A DNA stretch of 64,000 bases from Corynebacterium sp. CNCTC7651 (GCF_021496665.1 NZ_CP071246.1:2046001-2110000), one strand, 5' to 3'; positions 27,406 to 37,214 are shown, numbered from the stretch's first letter. Notes: generated from the sequence alone by a model not told the origin. Made by a program: numbers and translations.

Positions 27406-29071
27406 GTGGACCTCATCAACATCATCGGGCGCTACGCCCGGCGGTACAGCCCGCAGATCGCGGCGGTGGTGGTGTTGCAGCTGATCACCGCTCTGGCGAC
27501 GCTGTACCTGCCGGACCTCAACGCCGCGATCATCGATAACGGCGTAGCCCAGGGCGACGTCGATTACATTTGGGCGACCGGCCGCATCATGCTTGTGGTC
27601 GCGTTCGTCCAGGTTGCCGCCGCGATAGGCGCCGTATGGTTCGCCTCCAAGGCCGCGATGGGCACCGGGCGCGATATCCGCGCGGCGGTGTTCGACCACG
27701 TGACCGCCTTCAACAAGGAGGACATGGACCACTTCGGCACCGCCACCTTGATCACCCGCGGCACCAACGACGTGCAGCAGATCCAGATGACGCTGCTGCT
27801 GGCGTTGAACTTCATGGTCACAGCACCGATCATGGCTATCGGTGGCGTCATTATGGCGGTGCGCCAGGACGCGGGCATGAGCTGGCTGGTCATTACCGCC
27901 GTGCTGGTCTTGGGCGTGGCGGTGACCATCTTCGCGGTCGTCCTCATGCCGATCTTCCGGCAGTGGCAGACCAGCCTGGACACCATGAACGGCGTCGTGC
28001 GCGAGCAGATTGCGGGCATCCGCGTCATCCGCGCGTTCGGCCGCGAGGAGCACGAGACCGGGCGCTTCACCGAGGCGAACGCCAACCTCACGCGCCTGGG
28101 CTTGAACATCGGACGCGCGTACGTGCTGATGTTCCCCGTGGTCATGCTGATCCTCAACCTCGCCACCGCGGCCGTCCTCTGGTTCGGCGGCCACCGCGTG
28201 GATGAGGGCCTGATCGATGTCGGCGCGCTGACCGCACTCATGCAGTATCTGATGCAGATCCTGATGGCCGTGATGATGGGCGTGTTCATGCTCATGATGC
28301 TCCCGCGCGCCATCGTCTGCGCCCGCCGCGTGGGGGAAGTCCTTGCCCACGCGCCGCGCGAGACCGCACCCATCGCACCGGCCCCCGAGGGCACTGTGCT
28401 TTTCGACGACGTGTCCTACCAATACCCCGGAGCCGAAGCGCCCGTGCTGAAAGAGCATCAGCTTCGAGGCCAAACCCGGCACCACCACGGCCATCATCGG
28501 CGCGACGGGCAGCGGCAAGTCCACGCTGCTGGGCCTCATCCCCGGCCTTTACGGCCCCACCTCCGGCACCGTGGGCGTGGGCGGCAGCGTGGCCATGGTT
28601 CCGCAGAAGCCGTGGCTGTTTTCGGGGACCGTCGCAAGTAATTTGCGCACCGCGAACCCGGACGCGACGGATGAGGAGCTGTGGGCGGCGTTGGGCACGG
28701 CGCAGGCAACGTTCGTCGATACGCTTGACATGCCCATTTCCCAGGGCGGCACCAATGTCTCCGGCGGTCAGCGGCAGCGGCTGTGCATTGCGCGCGCCTT
28801 GGTTGCGCGCCCGAGCATCATGCTTTTCGACGACTCCTTTTCCGCCCTCGACGCCCTCACCGAGTCGAATCTCCGTGGTGCCCTCGCTGGCACCACGGGG
28901 ACCATGACGCAGATCGTGGTCGCGCAGCGGGTGGCCAGTATCACCGACGCTGACCAGATTCTGGTGATGGAGGCCGGCGAGATTGTGGATCGCGGCACCC
29001 ACGCGGAGCTGATGCAATCGAGTGAGACCTACCGCGAGATCGCTCGCAGCCAGGAGGCGGTGGACGCATGA
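27406..29071 (+). pseudogene. ABC exporter half-transporter 1 (TMD-NBD), frameshifted
   Basis: First gene of a two-gene ABC exporter of the MdlA/MdlB type. Codons from GTG at 27406 encode six membrane helices (to about residue 310) with the coupling segments typical of ABC_membrane domains. An extra G near 28455 breaks the frame after APVLKE. The second frame carries an intact nucleotide-binding domain: Walker A GATGSGKST, Q-loop VAMVPQKPW, signature NVSGGQRQR, Walker B SIMLFDDSFSALD. Removing one base restores a normal 555-residue protein, so it is a very recent mutation or a sequencing error. The stop overlaps the next ATG. Confidence 0.85.
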
Positions 29072-31077
29072 GCAACAACACCACTGAGCAGATGAGCGAC
29101 GGGCAGCTGAGCGATGAGCAGCTCGCCGAGTACGAAGAGAAGATGGCGGGGGACGATTACTCCAGCAAGGCACCCCGCAAGGCGAAGCACTTCTGGCCGT
29201 CCGCGAAACGGCTGATGGGGCTGCTCGCGCCGTACAAGCTGGCGATTACGGCCGTGTTCGTCATGAACGCCGCCTCCGTCCTCCTTGGCGTGTATGCGCC
29301 GAGGGTGATGGGTCGGGCGATGGACGTGATTTTTTCGGGCGTCGTCAGTAAGCAAATGCCCCCGGGCGTGACCAAGGAGCAAGCCGTCGAGGCAATGCGC
29401 GCGGCGGGCCAGGAACGGTTCGCGGATATGGCCAGCGCGATGGACCTGAACCCCGGCCACGGGATTGATTTCTCGCGCCTGGGCACGCTGATTACCGCGG
29501 TGCTGGCGCTGTACGTAGTGTCCGGTGTGCTGATGTGGGCGCAGGGCGCGTTGCTGAACCGGCTGACCATGCGCGCGATGTACAGCTTGCGCCAGGATAT
29601 TGAGGCGAAGCTGCACCGTCTGCCGCTGAGCTACTTTGACACCCGCCAGCGCGGCGACATGATGAGCCGCACCACCAACGACGTGGACAACGTGGAACGC
29701 GCGCTGCAGCAATCCCTGGCGTCGTTGTTCAACGCGGTGCTGACCTTGGTGGGCATCATCGTCATGATGTTCACGATCTCCCCGCAGCTCGCACTGGTTG
29801 CCCTGCTGGCCATCCCGCTGACCGGCCTGGTGATGGGGCTGATTGGCACTCGATCTCAGCGGCAGTTCCGCACCCAGTGGAAGGCCACCGGCGACGTGAA
29901 CGGGCACGTGGAGGAGAGCCTTTCGGGCCACGACGTTGCCCTCATCTTCGGCCGCACCGAGCAGATGCGCGAAGAGTTCGGCCGCCGCAACGAGGAGCTG
30001 GCGGGCGCGGCGCAGAAGGCGCAGTTCCTGTCCAACTCGATGCACCCGATCATGCAGTTCATCTCCTACCTGAGCTACGTGGCCATCGCGGTCCTCCTCG
30101 GCGGCGTGAAGGTAGCAAACGGGCGCCTCACGCTCGGCGACGCCACCGCGTTCATCCAGTACTCCCGCCAGTTCAACCAGCCGCTGGGCGAGATCGCCGG
30201 CATGATGCAGATGCTGCAGTCCGGCGTGGCCAGCGCCGAGCGCATTTTCGAGCTTCTCGACGCCACCGAGGAGACAGCCGATTCCTCCGACGCGTCCCTC
30301 GGCGGCCGCGCTCGCGGGCTGGTGGAGTTCAATGACGTGGAGTTCAGCTACAGCACCGCCGAAAACGGTGCCGAGACGAAGGCCGACACCGAGCCGCTGA
30401 TCCACGGCCTGAACCTGCGCGTGGATCCCGGCCAGACCGCGGCGATTGTCGGCCCGACGGGCGCCGGCAAGACCACGCTGGTGAACCTGATCATGCGTTT
30501 CTACGAGGTGGACGGCGGGGCGATCCTGCTGGACGGCGTGGACATCCGCGAGCTCTCCCGCGCTGAACTGCGCGGCCAGATCGGCATGGTGCTGCAAGAC
30601 GCGGTGCTGTTCAAGGGCACGATCATGGACAACATCCGCTACGGCCGCCTGGATGCCACCGATGAAGAGGTGCTGGAGGCCGCCCGCGCCACCTACGTGG
30701 ACCGCTTCGTGCGCGCGCTGCCGGACGGGTACCAGACCGAGGTGGACCAGGACGGCGGCAGCATTTCCGCCGGCGAGCGCCAGCTGATCACCATCGCCCG
30801 CGCGTTCTTGGCGCAGCCGGCGCTGCTGATCCTGGACGAGGCCACCTCCAGCGTGGACACCCGCACCGAGGTCCTGGTGCAGGAGGCGATGAAGGCACTG
30901 CGCGCGGACCGCACCTCCTTTGTCATCGCGCACCGCTTGTCGACGATCCGGGATGCCGACCTGATCATCGTCATGCGCGACGGCACCATTGTGGAGCAGG
31001 GCTCCCACCAAGACCTCATGGCCGCCCGCGGCGCGTACTGGGAATTGCAACAGACCCAGTTCGCCGAGGAGGAGTGA
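29068..31077 (+). CDS. ABC exporter half-transporter 2 (TMD-NBD)
   Basis: A 669-aa permease-ATPase fusion. Six membrane helices span residues about 50-360; the insert between the first two (about 90-135) is longer than usual. The NBD shows Walker A GPTGAGKTT at about residue 463, Q-loop IGMVLQDAVLF, signature SISAGERQL, Walker B LLILDEATSSVD and His switch IAHRLS, all intact. It overlaps the previous gene by ATGA and probably forms a heterodimer with it, so the frameshift upstream should cripple the pair. Substrate unknown; this pair type exports drugs, lipids or peptides. Confidence 0.92.
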   Translation: MSNNTTEQMSDGQLSDEQLAEYEEKMAGDDYSSKAPRKAKHFWPSAKRLMGLLAPYKLAITAVFVMNAASVLLGVYAPRVMGRAMDVIFSGVVSKQMPPGVTKEQAVEAMRAAGQERFADMASAMDLNPGHGIDFSRLGTLITAVLALYVVSGVLMWAQGALLNRLTMRAMYSLRQDIEAKLHRLPLSYFDTRQRGDMMSRTTNDVDNVERALQQSLASLFNAVLTLVGIIVMMFTISPQLALVALLAIPLTGLVMGLIGTRSQRQFRTQWKATGDVNGHVEESLSGHDVALIFGRTEQMREEFGRRNEELAGAAQKAQFLSNSMHPIMQFISYLSYVAIAVLLGGVKVANGRLTLGDATAFIQYSRQFNQPLGEIAGMMQMLQSGVASAERIFELLDATEETADSSDASLGGRARGLVEFNDVEFSYSTAENGAETKADTEPLIHGLNLRVDPGQTAAIVGPTGAGKTTLVNLIMRFYEVDGGAILLDGVDIRELSRAELRGQIGMVLQDAVLFKGTIMDNIRYGRLDATDEEVLEAARATYVDRFVRALPDGYQTEVDQDGGSISAGERQLITIARAFLAQPALLILDEATSSVDTRTEVLVQEAMKALRADRTSFVIAHRLSTIRDADLIIVMRDGTIVEQGSHQDLMAARGAYWELQQTQFAEEE

Positions 31078-31087
31078 TGGGTTCGGA

Positions 31088-31396
31088 CTATGCACCCTTG
31101 GCCGAGGAGATGAGCTTTCGCAGTTCACTCACCGGGACAACTGCGTCATCGCTGGCGGTTTCTGCAACCCCCAATTCGACCATGGAACGCAGCACCGCGC
31201 CGGTCGTACGGCCCTCGCGTCGTGCAATCTCACGCACGGCGTTGAGGACGTGGGTAGGTAGCCTGACCGTGAATGCAGACATTGCATCCGGTCCAGCTTG
31301 GTCGCCGAAAGCCGTGGGCTCCGCGTCCTCCAATGCCTCAGAAATATCGCTGTTGTCGTAGTAGTTACGTAATTCGTCAATAGATTGTTGGTTCAT
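31088..31396 (-). CDS. Ribbon-helix-helix antitoxin (BrnA/CopG-like)
   Basis: A 102-aa protein encoded directly after, and overlapping, the toxin gene. A likely ribbon-helix-helix DNA-binding and dimerisation segment lies at about residues 41-75 (AFTVRLPTHVLNAVREIARREG). The N-terminus is acidic and may wrap the toxin. The ATG at 31396 overlaps the toxin stop by 4 bp. Toxin-first order and sizes fit BrnT/BrnA modules. Confidence 0.7.
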   Translation of the reverse strand: MNQQSIDELRNYYDNSDISEALEDAEPTAFGDQAGPDAMSAFTVRLPTHVLNAVREIARREGRTTGAVLRSMVELGVAETASDDAVVPVSELRKLISSAKGA

Positions 31397-31659
31397 TTCT
31401 TCCTCCGGTACACCCGGGTTTCCCCGATTGTCATGTCTCGAGCTGTGACAACGAAGTACCTGCCATCCTCCGCCTCCGCCAACACCGCCAAGAGATAGCG
31501 GCCCGAAAATGTTGTTCCTTGGGCGATAATCGTCTGTTCTCTACCCTTCCTTATTGTCAGAGGTTCCCCCGACAGCAGTTCAGCCACCTCCTCCGGAAGA
31601 ACATTGTGACGAGCGATATGTGCCTCACTTGAATCCGTCCATTTAAGTTCGAAAAACAC
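31393..31659 (-). CDS. BrnT-like ribonuclease toxin
   Basis: An 88-aa protein with the BrnT layout: an N-terminal KWTDSSEAHIARHNV helix with EEVAELL, then strands of a RelE-like fold and a C-terminal FVVTARDMTIGETRVYRRKK, parallel to the RxxSAR...ER..Y end of BrnT. BrnT toxins cut RNA and stop translation. I used GTG at 31659, 7 bp after GGGGGG, since residues upstream do not match the family. An imperfect operator lies at 31682. Confidence 0.65.
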   Translation of the reverse strand: MFFELKWTDSSEAHIARHNVLPEEVAELLSGEPLTIRKGREQTIIAQGTTFSGRYLLAVLAEAEDGRYFVVTARDMTIGETRVYRRKK

Positions 31660-31681
31660 TTTCAATCCCCCCGATTGCCTG

Positions 31682-31700
31682 TGTACGAATCGTATACGTA
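31682..31700. promoter_or_regulatory. Probable autoregulatory operator of the toxin-antitoxin pair
   Basis: GTACG-N9-CGTAC with CGTATACG inside, 23 bp upstream of the toxin start. Ribbon-helix-helix antitoxins bind such short palindromes at their own promoters. Confidence 0.45.
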
Positions 31701-31781
31701 CCAGCACCCTCCCACAAGACATCTGCGCCCACTCACAAACGCGATCCGGTCGCCTCCCACTGACCCGCTAAGATGTTCTGC

Positions 31782-32456
31782 GTGACCCACCCGCATAATC
31801 TCCGTCTCTCCGACGCCGAGCGCACCGAAGCGATGAGCGCCTTGGGCAAGGCGTTCGGCGAGGGCCGCCTCAGCCTCGACGAGTACGACACGCGCTGCAA
31901 GGCCGTCGCCGCCGCCAATTACCACGCGGATCTGACCCCGCTGTTCCAGGACATTCCGCAACGGCCGAACTTCAGCCCGAGCGCCGCTACGGGCACCGGC
32001 TCCACCATCTGGTCCCAGGCAACCACCGGCGCTGCCGGCAACGAGTTGCAGGTCTACACCGCCCCGGAGATCATGGCGGCCCGCCGCGCGGGCCAGCGCA
32101 AACGCGCGGGCGCATTCTGGCTGGGCACCATTGGGGCGATCGGGGCGATGGGCATTGGCGCCGGGATCAACGCGCCGGTGCTTTCCGGTCTGGCTATGCT
32201 GCTGATTCCGACGCTGTTCGTGCTGCTCTACATTATGAAGATCGGCCCGGACGACTGGTACATGCCCACTCTGAACCAGTTGGAACGCAACCGTCGTGAA
32301 GTAGCAAAAGCGAAGGCGCTGGAGCTTGAGGCGTCGCACGCCTACGAGCAGGCGCAGCGCAAGCTCGAGCGGAAGGCGCAGATTGACCGCCTGACAAACG
32401 ATGCGTTGGGCATGGCCCAGGACACCCTTGACCGGTTCAAGCCCAAGGGGAATTAG
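31782..32456 (+). CDS. DUF1707 SHOCT-like protein with two membrane segments
   Basis: A 224-aa protein. Residues 5-55 are a DUF1707 domain (LRLSDAERTEAMSALGKAFGEGRL...LDEYDTRCKAVAAANY), found at the N-terminus of many actinobacterial membrane proteins. Two hydrophobic segments follow (about 112-155). The tail is a charged helix of about 60 residues. Function unknown. A TAAGAT -10 box at 31769-31774 puts the transcription start at about 31782, a GTG, so a leaderless start there is more likely than the ATG at 31773, which overlaps the -10 box. Confidence 0.75.
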   Translation: MTHPHNLRLSDAERTEAMSALGKAFGEGRLSLDEYDTRCKAVAAANYHADLTPLFQDIPQRPNFSPSAATGTGSTIWSQATTGAAGNELQVYTAPEIMAARRAGQRKRAGAFWLGTIGAIGAMGIGAGINAPVLSGLAMLLIPTLFVLLYIMKIGPDDWYMPTLNQLERNRREVAKAKALELEASHAYEQAQRKLERKAQIDRLTNDALGMAQDTLDRFKPKGN

Positions 32457-32490
32457 CTCGGGCACGCGGGCACACATAGCTTTTTCTGGG

Positions 32491-32566
32491 ATGCGCACAT
32501 ATTGGATTTGGCGCAGATAGATGTGGGAACCACACATACATCCGCCGAATCCACAATGTGGCGCAT
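32491..32566. repeat. Long imperfect palindrome, copy 2
   Basis: A 76-bp element with closing arms ATGCGC (32491) and GCGCAT (to 32566) and internal pairing of GGATTTGGCG with CGCCGAATCC. It shares ATCCGCCGAATCCA, GCACATA and CACACATA blocks, in the same order, with the copy at 932-1006. It lies between the DUF1707 gene and alaT, with weaker similarity reaching left to about 32460. Confidence 0.75.
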
Positions 32567-32630
32567 TTCTTCTCGCCACGCTTTGCCCCGCGCGACTCCT
32601 GTGACTGAAGTGACGCATAGAATGAGCCAC

Positions 32631-33986
32631 ATGAGCAGCAACGCAGAGACCGGGGTCACCGCAGGGGCCGAACTCATCGCTGAACCACCGGCACGAGAGA
32701 CGCATGAGGCGCAAGAAGCCGCTGAGCGCGAGAGCACGCCAGCCGGGACGAAGCCGCTGAAAAAGCACCGCCACTTCGACCAGGCGGAGAAGCTCAAGGA
32801 CGTGTTCTACGACATCCGCGGCCCGGTGAGCGCCACCGCGGAGCAGATGGAGCGAGACGGTCACACGATTCTCAAGCTCAACACCGGCAACCCGGCCATC
32901 TTCGGCTTCGAGGCACCGGACGTGATCATGCGCGACATGATCGCGAACCTTCCAACGTCTCAGGGATACACGACGTCGAAAGGCATTATCCCTGCCCGGC
33001 GCGCGGTGGTGACCCGCTACCAGGAGATCCCGGACTTCCCCGAGTTCGACATCGACGACGTGTACCTGGGCAACGGCGTGAGCGAGCTGATCACTATGGT
33101 CACGCAGGCTCTGCTTAACGACGGCGACGAGATCCTCATCCCCGCCCCCGACTACCCGCTGTGGACCGCGGCCTCCACCCTCGCCGGCGGCAAGGTGGTG
33201 CACTATTTGTGCGATGAAGAGGACGAGTGGAACCCGTCCCTGGAGGACATCCGCTCCAAGATCACCGACCGCACCAAGGCGATCGTGATCATCAACCCGA
33301 ACAACCCCACCGGCGCCGTGTACTCCCGTGAGGTGCTGGAGGGCATCGCGGACATTGCGCGCGAGCACGAGCTGCTCTTGCTTGCCGACGAAATCTATGA
33401 CCGCGTCCTCTACGAAGACGCCAAGCACATTTCCATGGCCGAGGTAGCTCCCGACCTGCTGTGCGTAACGTTCAACGGACTGTCCAAGGCGTACCGAGTG
33501 TGCGGCTACCGCGCAGGCTGGATGATTATCACCGGCCCGCGTCGCCGCGCCACCGGCTTCATCGAGGGTTTGGACCTGCTCTCCGGCACCCGCCTGTGCG
33601 CGAATGTGCCCGGCCAGCACGCCATTCAGGTGGCGCTTGGCGGCCGCCAGTCCATCTACGAGCTCACCGGCCAAGGCGGCCGCCTGCGCAAGCAGCGCGA
33701 CGTCGCCGTGCAGAAACTCCGCGAAATCCCGGGTGTGAGCGTGGTTGCGCCGAAGGGCGCAATGTACTGCTTCCCCAAGGTGGATACGGAGATGTACAAC
33801 ATCCACGACGATGAGCGCTTCATGCTCGACCTGCTCAAGGCCGAGAAGATTCTCATGGTGCAGGGCACCGGCTTCAACTACCCCAAGCCGGACCACTTCC
33901 GCGTGGTGTTCTTGCCGTGGGCATCCCAGCTGGAAAACGCCATCGAGCGCTTGGGGAACTTCCTGGCGGATTACCACCAGCACTAA
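32631..33986 (+). CDS. alaT: Alanine aminotransferase AlaT (pyridoxal-phosphate, class I)
   Basis: Transfers amino groups between glutamate/alanine and pyruvate; in C. glutamicum AlaT is the main alanine supplier. The 451-aa protein carries a polar N-terminal extension of about 48 residues, then the class I fold: NTGNPAIFGF, GNGVSELITM, VIINPNNPTGAVYS, LADEIYDRV (Asp holding the PLP pyridine nitrogen) and FNGLSKAYRVCGYRAGW (PLP lysine in SKAYR). A TAGAAT -10 box at 32618 suggests a leaderless start at the ATG 32631; an ATG at 32622 is in frame. Confidence 0.88.
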   Translation: MSSNAETGVTAGAELIAEPPARETHEAQEAAERESTPAGTKPLKKHRHFDQAEKLKDVFYDIRGPVSATAEQMERDGHTILKLNTGNPAIFGFEAPDVIMRDMIANLPTSQGYTTSKGIIPARRAVVTRYQEIPDFPEFDIDDVYLGNGVSELITMVTQALLNDGDEILIPAPDYPLWTAASTLAGGKVVHYLCDEEDEWNPSLEDIRSKITDRTKAIVIINPNNPTGAVYSREVLEGIADIAREHELLLLADEIYDRVLYEDAKHISMAEVAPDLLCVTFNGLSKAYRVCGYRAGWMIITGPRRRATGFIEGLDLLSGTRLCANVPGQHAIQVALGGRQSIYELTGQGGRLRKQRDVAVQKLREIPGVSVVAPKGAMYCFPKVDTEMYNIHDDERFMLDLLKAEKILMVQGTGFNYPKPDHFRVVFLPWASQLENAIERLGNFLADYHQH

Positions 33987-34019
33987 CGCGAACGGACAAG
34001 TCGCTGTAGTGTCAGGTCC

Positions 34020-34226
34020 ATGACCACGACGCTGCGGCTTAACGCTACACAGGACAAGATGCTCACGGGCATCGCTGCGAGCTGCGGTGCTTCCAAGGAG
34101 CAGGTTGTTGACCGGCTCATCCGAGAGGAATGGGAGCGATCCGAAGCCCGTAGATTTGCTCACCGCGAGTTGGACCGCATCTTTGCCACACGAGCTGAAC
34201 TTATGGAGCGTCTCAAAGACGCATAA
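34020..34226 (+). CDS. Short antitoxin (ribbon-helix-helix-like) of a Doc-type pair
   Basis: A 68-aa protein with an N-terminal strand (TTTLRLNATQDKML) and two helices (SCGASKEQVVDRLIREEW) as in CopG/RHH antitoxins, followed by a charged helix. It lies directly before, and overlaps, a Doc-like frame. Its stop TAA (34224-34226) is one base away from making the ATGA overlap normal in such pairs. Confidence 0.65.
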   Translation: MTTTLRLNATQDKMLTGIAASCGASKEQVVDRLIREEWERSEARRFAHRELDRIFATRAELMERLKDA

Positions 34227-34639
34227 GGGACCCAAGAGCGGTCCTGCGGAGCCAGATCGTTGGCCAGTGGTTAGAAGACCAAGGTTTTCACATCCGAGAT
34301 TGGGGGCTGCTGGAGGCCACGCTCGAACGGCCATGGCAGCAGTTTGAGGGGGTGGAACTCTATCCAGATATATGGCTCAAGACTGCAGCGTTGCTAGACA
34401 GCATCGAGTCCAGCCATCCTCTCTACGACGGGAATAAGCGCGCCGGGGTGTTGCTAGCGTCGCTGATGCTTTCATCGCAAGGCATCGATGACAATTTGAT
34501 CAGCGATGAATCTTGGTTCAATATCGTTTGCGATATTGCCTCCACCCACCCGTCTTTGGATGAAATCGCGTTGATGCTGCGATCGTCAGTTGACGGTCAG
34601 CCGACACTTCGCAGCAATGCGTCGGACACGCGCTTTTGA
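34223..34639 (+). pseudogene. doc: Doc/Fic-type toxin with ATA in place of its start codon
   Basis: The frame from 34223 reads as a whole Doc-like protein of about 138 residues: an N-terminal helix VLRSQIVGQWL, IRDWGLLEATLERP, ELYPDIWLKTAALL and the core HPLYDGNKRAG, which matches HxFx(D/N)GNKR of Doc kinases that phosphorylate EF-Tu. No ATG, GTG or TTG opens this frame before a GTG at 34352, which would delete about 43 residues of fold. At the expected start, the bases are ATA overlapping the antitoxin stop. A single change from ATG to ATA would explain this. ATA may still start weakly. Confidence 0.6.
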
Positions 34640-34699
34640 TCGATTAGTTTTGCGACACCACATGAATGTGTGAGGCGGAGAGCGTAGCTGCCGATACGT

Positions 34700-34723
34700 T
34701 GGGAGGTAGTTGTTTCCCTCCCA
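34700..34723 (+). promoter_or_regulatory. Hairpin in the leader of the collagen-like gene
   Basis: TGGGAGG (34700-34706) pairs perfectly with CCTCCCA (34717-34723) around 10 nt. It ends just before the GGAG (34729) that serves the ATG at 34741, and could affect ribosome access. Confidence 0.4.
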
Positions 34724-34740
34724 TGATCGGAGCTTCCCCC

Positions 34741-37200
34741 ATGAAGAAATCCCTGGTTGCCGGCGCTGTCACGCTGGCGCTTGGTGCGAGCGCGCTCGTC
34801 GCACCGCACGCTACCGCCGCCCCGCAGAGCCCACCGGCTGGGGCGGCCCGCGGTACGTGTGCCGTCAAAGTGGCCGCAACGCAGGCTATTGGCAACGGTA
34901 ATGCAGAAGCTGTTAGCGCGAGCGGTCTCACCGTGGGCGTTGACACGGCTTATACGCTAGGAAGCGGTGCCCCGTTTACCGCTACTCCGTGGTTGAAGAC
35001 AGACGGTAGCCAAGAGCGAATCTACGACGGTCCCTTGTCCGCGAAGGTTACCGCTGAGATTAGTTCCGGTACTGGCGGAGGTACCGGCTTGAAACTCGCG
35101 TACGGTGCAGCTTCTCTGGGCACCCCGGTATCTGCAGGCACAGTTAACCAAACCACTCCGCCGTCCAAAGCGAACGGCGGCACAAGCACCGTTTTCGGCG
35201 GGAAGGATTCTTTCACGGCTTCACCATCCCCATCCGGCTTGTACGCATGGTCAGTCGGGGGCAATCAAGTTCGCCAGAACACCTTGAACGAGGAAGGCCG
35301 TTTCGTCCAGGTATCGATCGAGGCGGAGGGCAAGGTTAAGCCGTGGCCGAGCGAGAACGATAACTGCCAGCCCCTGAACGTGCTCCTAGGATCAACAAAT
35401 GAGGTAGCCCCGAACGGTATTGCACAGCCGACCGGCGCAACAGTGAACAACCTCTCCACCGGGGATCTTGGCCGCCTTACCGGCGTTGTCACGGACCACC
35501 GCGGTCGGGCGGTCGAGGGCGCGAAGGTAAGCGTCGACAACAACGGAGCTGTGAGCCTCCTCCTCCCGCAGGGATACTCCAATGCGCAGAACATTGTGCG
35601 TGTGCAGGTGCAGGGCAAACCGCGCTACAAGTCCGATGGCTCGACTGTTGCCCGTTACGGCGAGAACCAGAACGTGGGCACCGAGTTCAACGTTCCGGTG
35701 CAGTCTAGCCACAAACCGTTCGACGACCTTCCGGTAATTGGTGAGAACGGTAACTGGTGGATCAACGGGGTGGATACCGGGAAGCCTTCCACCGGTGCAC
35801 AGGGACCCCAAGGCCCCGCCGGTCCGCAGGGCGCGCCGGGCAAAATTGAAACTACGCCCCGCATCGGTGAGAACGGTAACTGGTGGGTCGGTGACCAAGA
35901 CCTCGGTGTGAAGGCGCAGGGTGTGCGTGGCCCGCAGGGCGAGCCCGGCCCGGTAGGCCCAGCAGGTCCTCAGGGCGAGCCCGGCCCGCAGGGTGAGCGT
36001 GGCCCGCAGGGCGAGCCCGGCCCGGTAGGCCCAGCAGGTCCTCAGGGCGAGCCCGGCCCGCAGGGTGAGCGTGGCCCGCAGGGCGAGCAGGGCCCGCAAG
36101 GTGAGCGCGGCCCCCAAGGCGAACAGGGCCCGCAAGGTGAGCGCGGCCCTCAAGGCGAACAGGGCCCCGCGGGTAAGCCTGGCGCCACCGGCCCCGCTGG
36201 CCAGGGCGTACCAGGAAAATCTGCTTACGACCTGTGGCTTGAACAGCCCGGTAACGCCGGAAAGTCTGTCCAGCAGTTCCTTGACTCTCTGAAGGGGGAG
36301 CCGGGCAAGGACGGCAAGGATGGAAAAGACGGTAAGGACGGCCGAAACGGTACCGATGGCAAAGACGGCGGACTCGTCGTCCCCCACATCGGCTCCAATG
36401 GCAACTGGTGGGTTGGCGATTGGGACACCGGAATCGACCCTCAGGGCAAGATGGGTCCGACTGGTCCGGCTGGTCCTGCAGGCGCACAGGGTCCGCAAGG
36501 TCCTGCCGGCCCAACCGGTCCTCAGGGCCCCGCTGGGTCGCAAGGTGAGCAGGGCCTCCCCGGGGCGCAAGGCCCCGCCGGACAGCAAGGTCCTGCAGGC
36601 CCCGCTGGGCCGCAAGGTCGCCAGGGTCCTGCAGGCGCACAGGGTCCCCAGGGTCCTGCGGGTGCGAAGGGCGAAGACGGTCAACCCGTGATCCCGCATA
36701 TTGGCCCGAACGGCAACTGGTGGGTAGGAAACATTGATACCGGCGTCAACACGCAGGGTAAGCCGGGTCCGCAGGGCCCGAAGGGTGAGCCTGGCGCAAA
36801 CGGCGCGCCAGGGCAGCAGGGTCCAGCAGGTGTTCAGGGCCCCCAGGGCCCGGCCGGTCCGAAGGGTGACTCTGCTACCCAGCTCGTATACAACCAGCCG
36901 TACGTGGGTAACAACGGAACTTGGTGGATCGGCAACCGCAACACCGGCATCCCGGCGACTGGCCAGACGCCTGTGCTGAGCGCCAACGGCACGTGGGTGA
37001 TCGGCGGCGTCGACACGCTTGTCCCCGCACAGTTCTCCCAGGGCGGGTCCTGGTCCTCGCTTGCCACGCTCACCCCGGGTCAGTTAGCTGCCGCGATCCT
37101 GATCCCGCTGGTGGTCGTCCCGGTCGCACTAATCATCGCTGCCAAGGCATTGGGCCTTGACACGGCGCTGAACAACGCCCTGGTGCGCGCAGGCAACTAG
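34741..37200 (+). CDS. Secreted collagen-like surface protein with NGNWW modules
   Basis: An 819-aa exported protein. Residues 1-27 are a signal peptide ([20 protein letters not shown], cut near AHATAA-P). Residues about 28-330 form a beta-rich domain ending in a carboxypeptidase-regulatory-like motif ([23 protein letters not shown]). Then four Gly-X-Y collagen blocks alternate with six short modules of pattern (I/V)GxNGNWWxGxxDTGxxxxG. One collagen block is broken by a 30-residue [24 protein letters not shown] segment. A hydrophobic helix ([23 protein letters not shown]) near the C-terminus probably anchors it; there is no LPXTG. GGAG lies 8 bp before the ATG. Likely an adhesin or spacer on the cell surface. 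Confidence 0.85.
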   Translation: MKKSLVAGAVTLALGASALVAPHATAAPQSPPAGAARGTCAVKVAATQAIGNGNAEAVSASGLTVGVDTAYTLGSGAPFTATPWLKTDGSQERIYDGPLSAKVTAEISSGTGGGTGLKLAYGAASLGTPVSAGTVNQTTPPSKANGGTSTVFGGKDSFTASPSPSGLYAWSVGGNQVRQNTLNEEGRFVQVSIEAEGKVKPWPSENDNCQPLNVLLGSTNEVAPNGIAQPTGATVNNLSTGDLGRLTGVVTDHRGRAVEGAKVSVDNNGAVSLLLPQGYSNAQNIVRVQVQGKPRYKSDGSTVARYGENQNVGTEFNVPVQSSHKPFDDLPVIGENGNWWINGVDTGKPSTGAQGPQGPAGPQGAPGKIETTPRIGENGNWWVGDQDLGVKAQGVRGPQGEPGPVGPAGPQGEPGPQGERGPQGEPGPVGPAGPQGEPGPQGERGPQGEQGPQGERGPQGEQGPQGERGPQGEQGPAGKPGATGPAGQGVPGKSAYDLWLEQPGNAGKSVQQFLDSLKGEPGKDGKDGKDGKDGRNGTDGKDGGLVVPHIGSNGNWWVGDWDTGIDPQGKMGPTGPAGPAGAQGPQGPAGPTGPQGPAGSQGEQGLPGAQGPAGQQGPAGPAGPQGRQGPAGAQGPQGPAGAKGEDGQPVIPHIGPNGNWWVGNIDTGVNTQGKPGPQGPKGEPGANGAPGQQGPAGVQGPQGPAGPKGDSATQLVYNQPYVGNNGTWWIGNRNTGIPATGQTPVLSANGTWVIGGVDTLVPAQFSQGGSWSSLATLTPGQLAAAILIPLVVVPVALIIAAKALGLDTALNNALVRAGN
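35929..36144 (+). repeat. Perfect 72-bp tandem duplication plus 36-bp repeats in the collagen region
   Basis: 35929-36000 and 36001-36072 are identical 72-bp units coding for 24 residues of Gly-X-Y. Two nearly identical 36-bp units follow (36073-36144). All are multiples of 9, so slippage would change collagen length without breaking the frame. Confidence 0.88.
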
Positions 37201-37214
37201 CCCACACAGCATCA

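Noticed and set aside
31662..34334. An 890-codon open frame on the minus strand opposite alaT and the DUF1707 gene
   Set aside because: It runs across a real aminotransferase, intergenic DNA and the palindromic element, with no domain; high GC makes stops rare.
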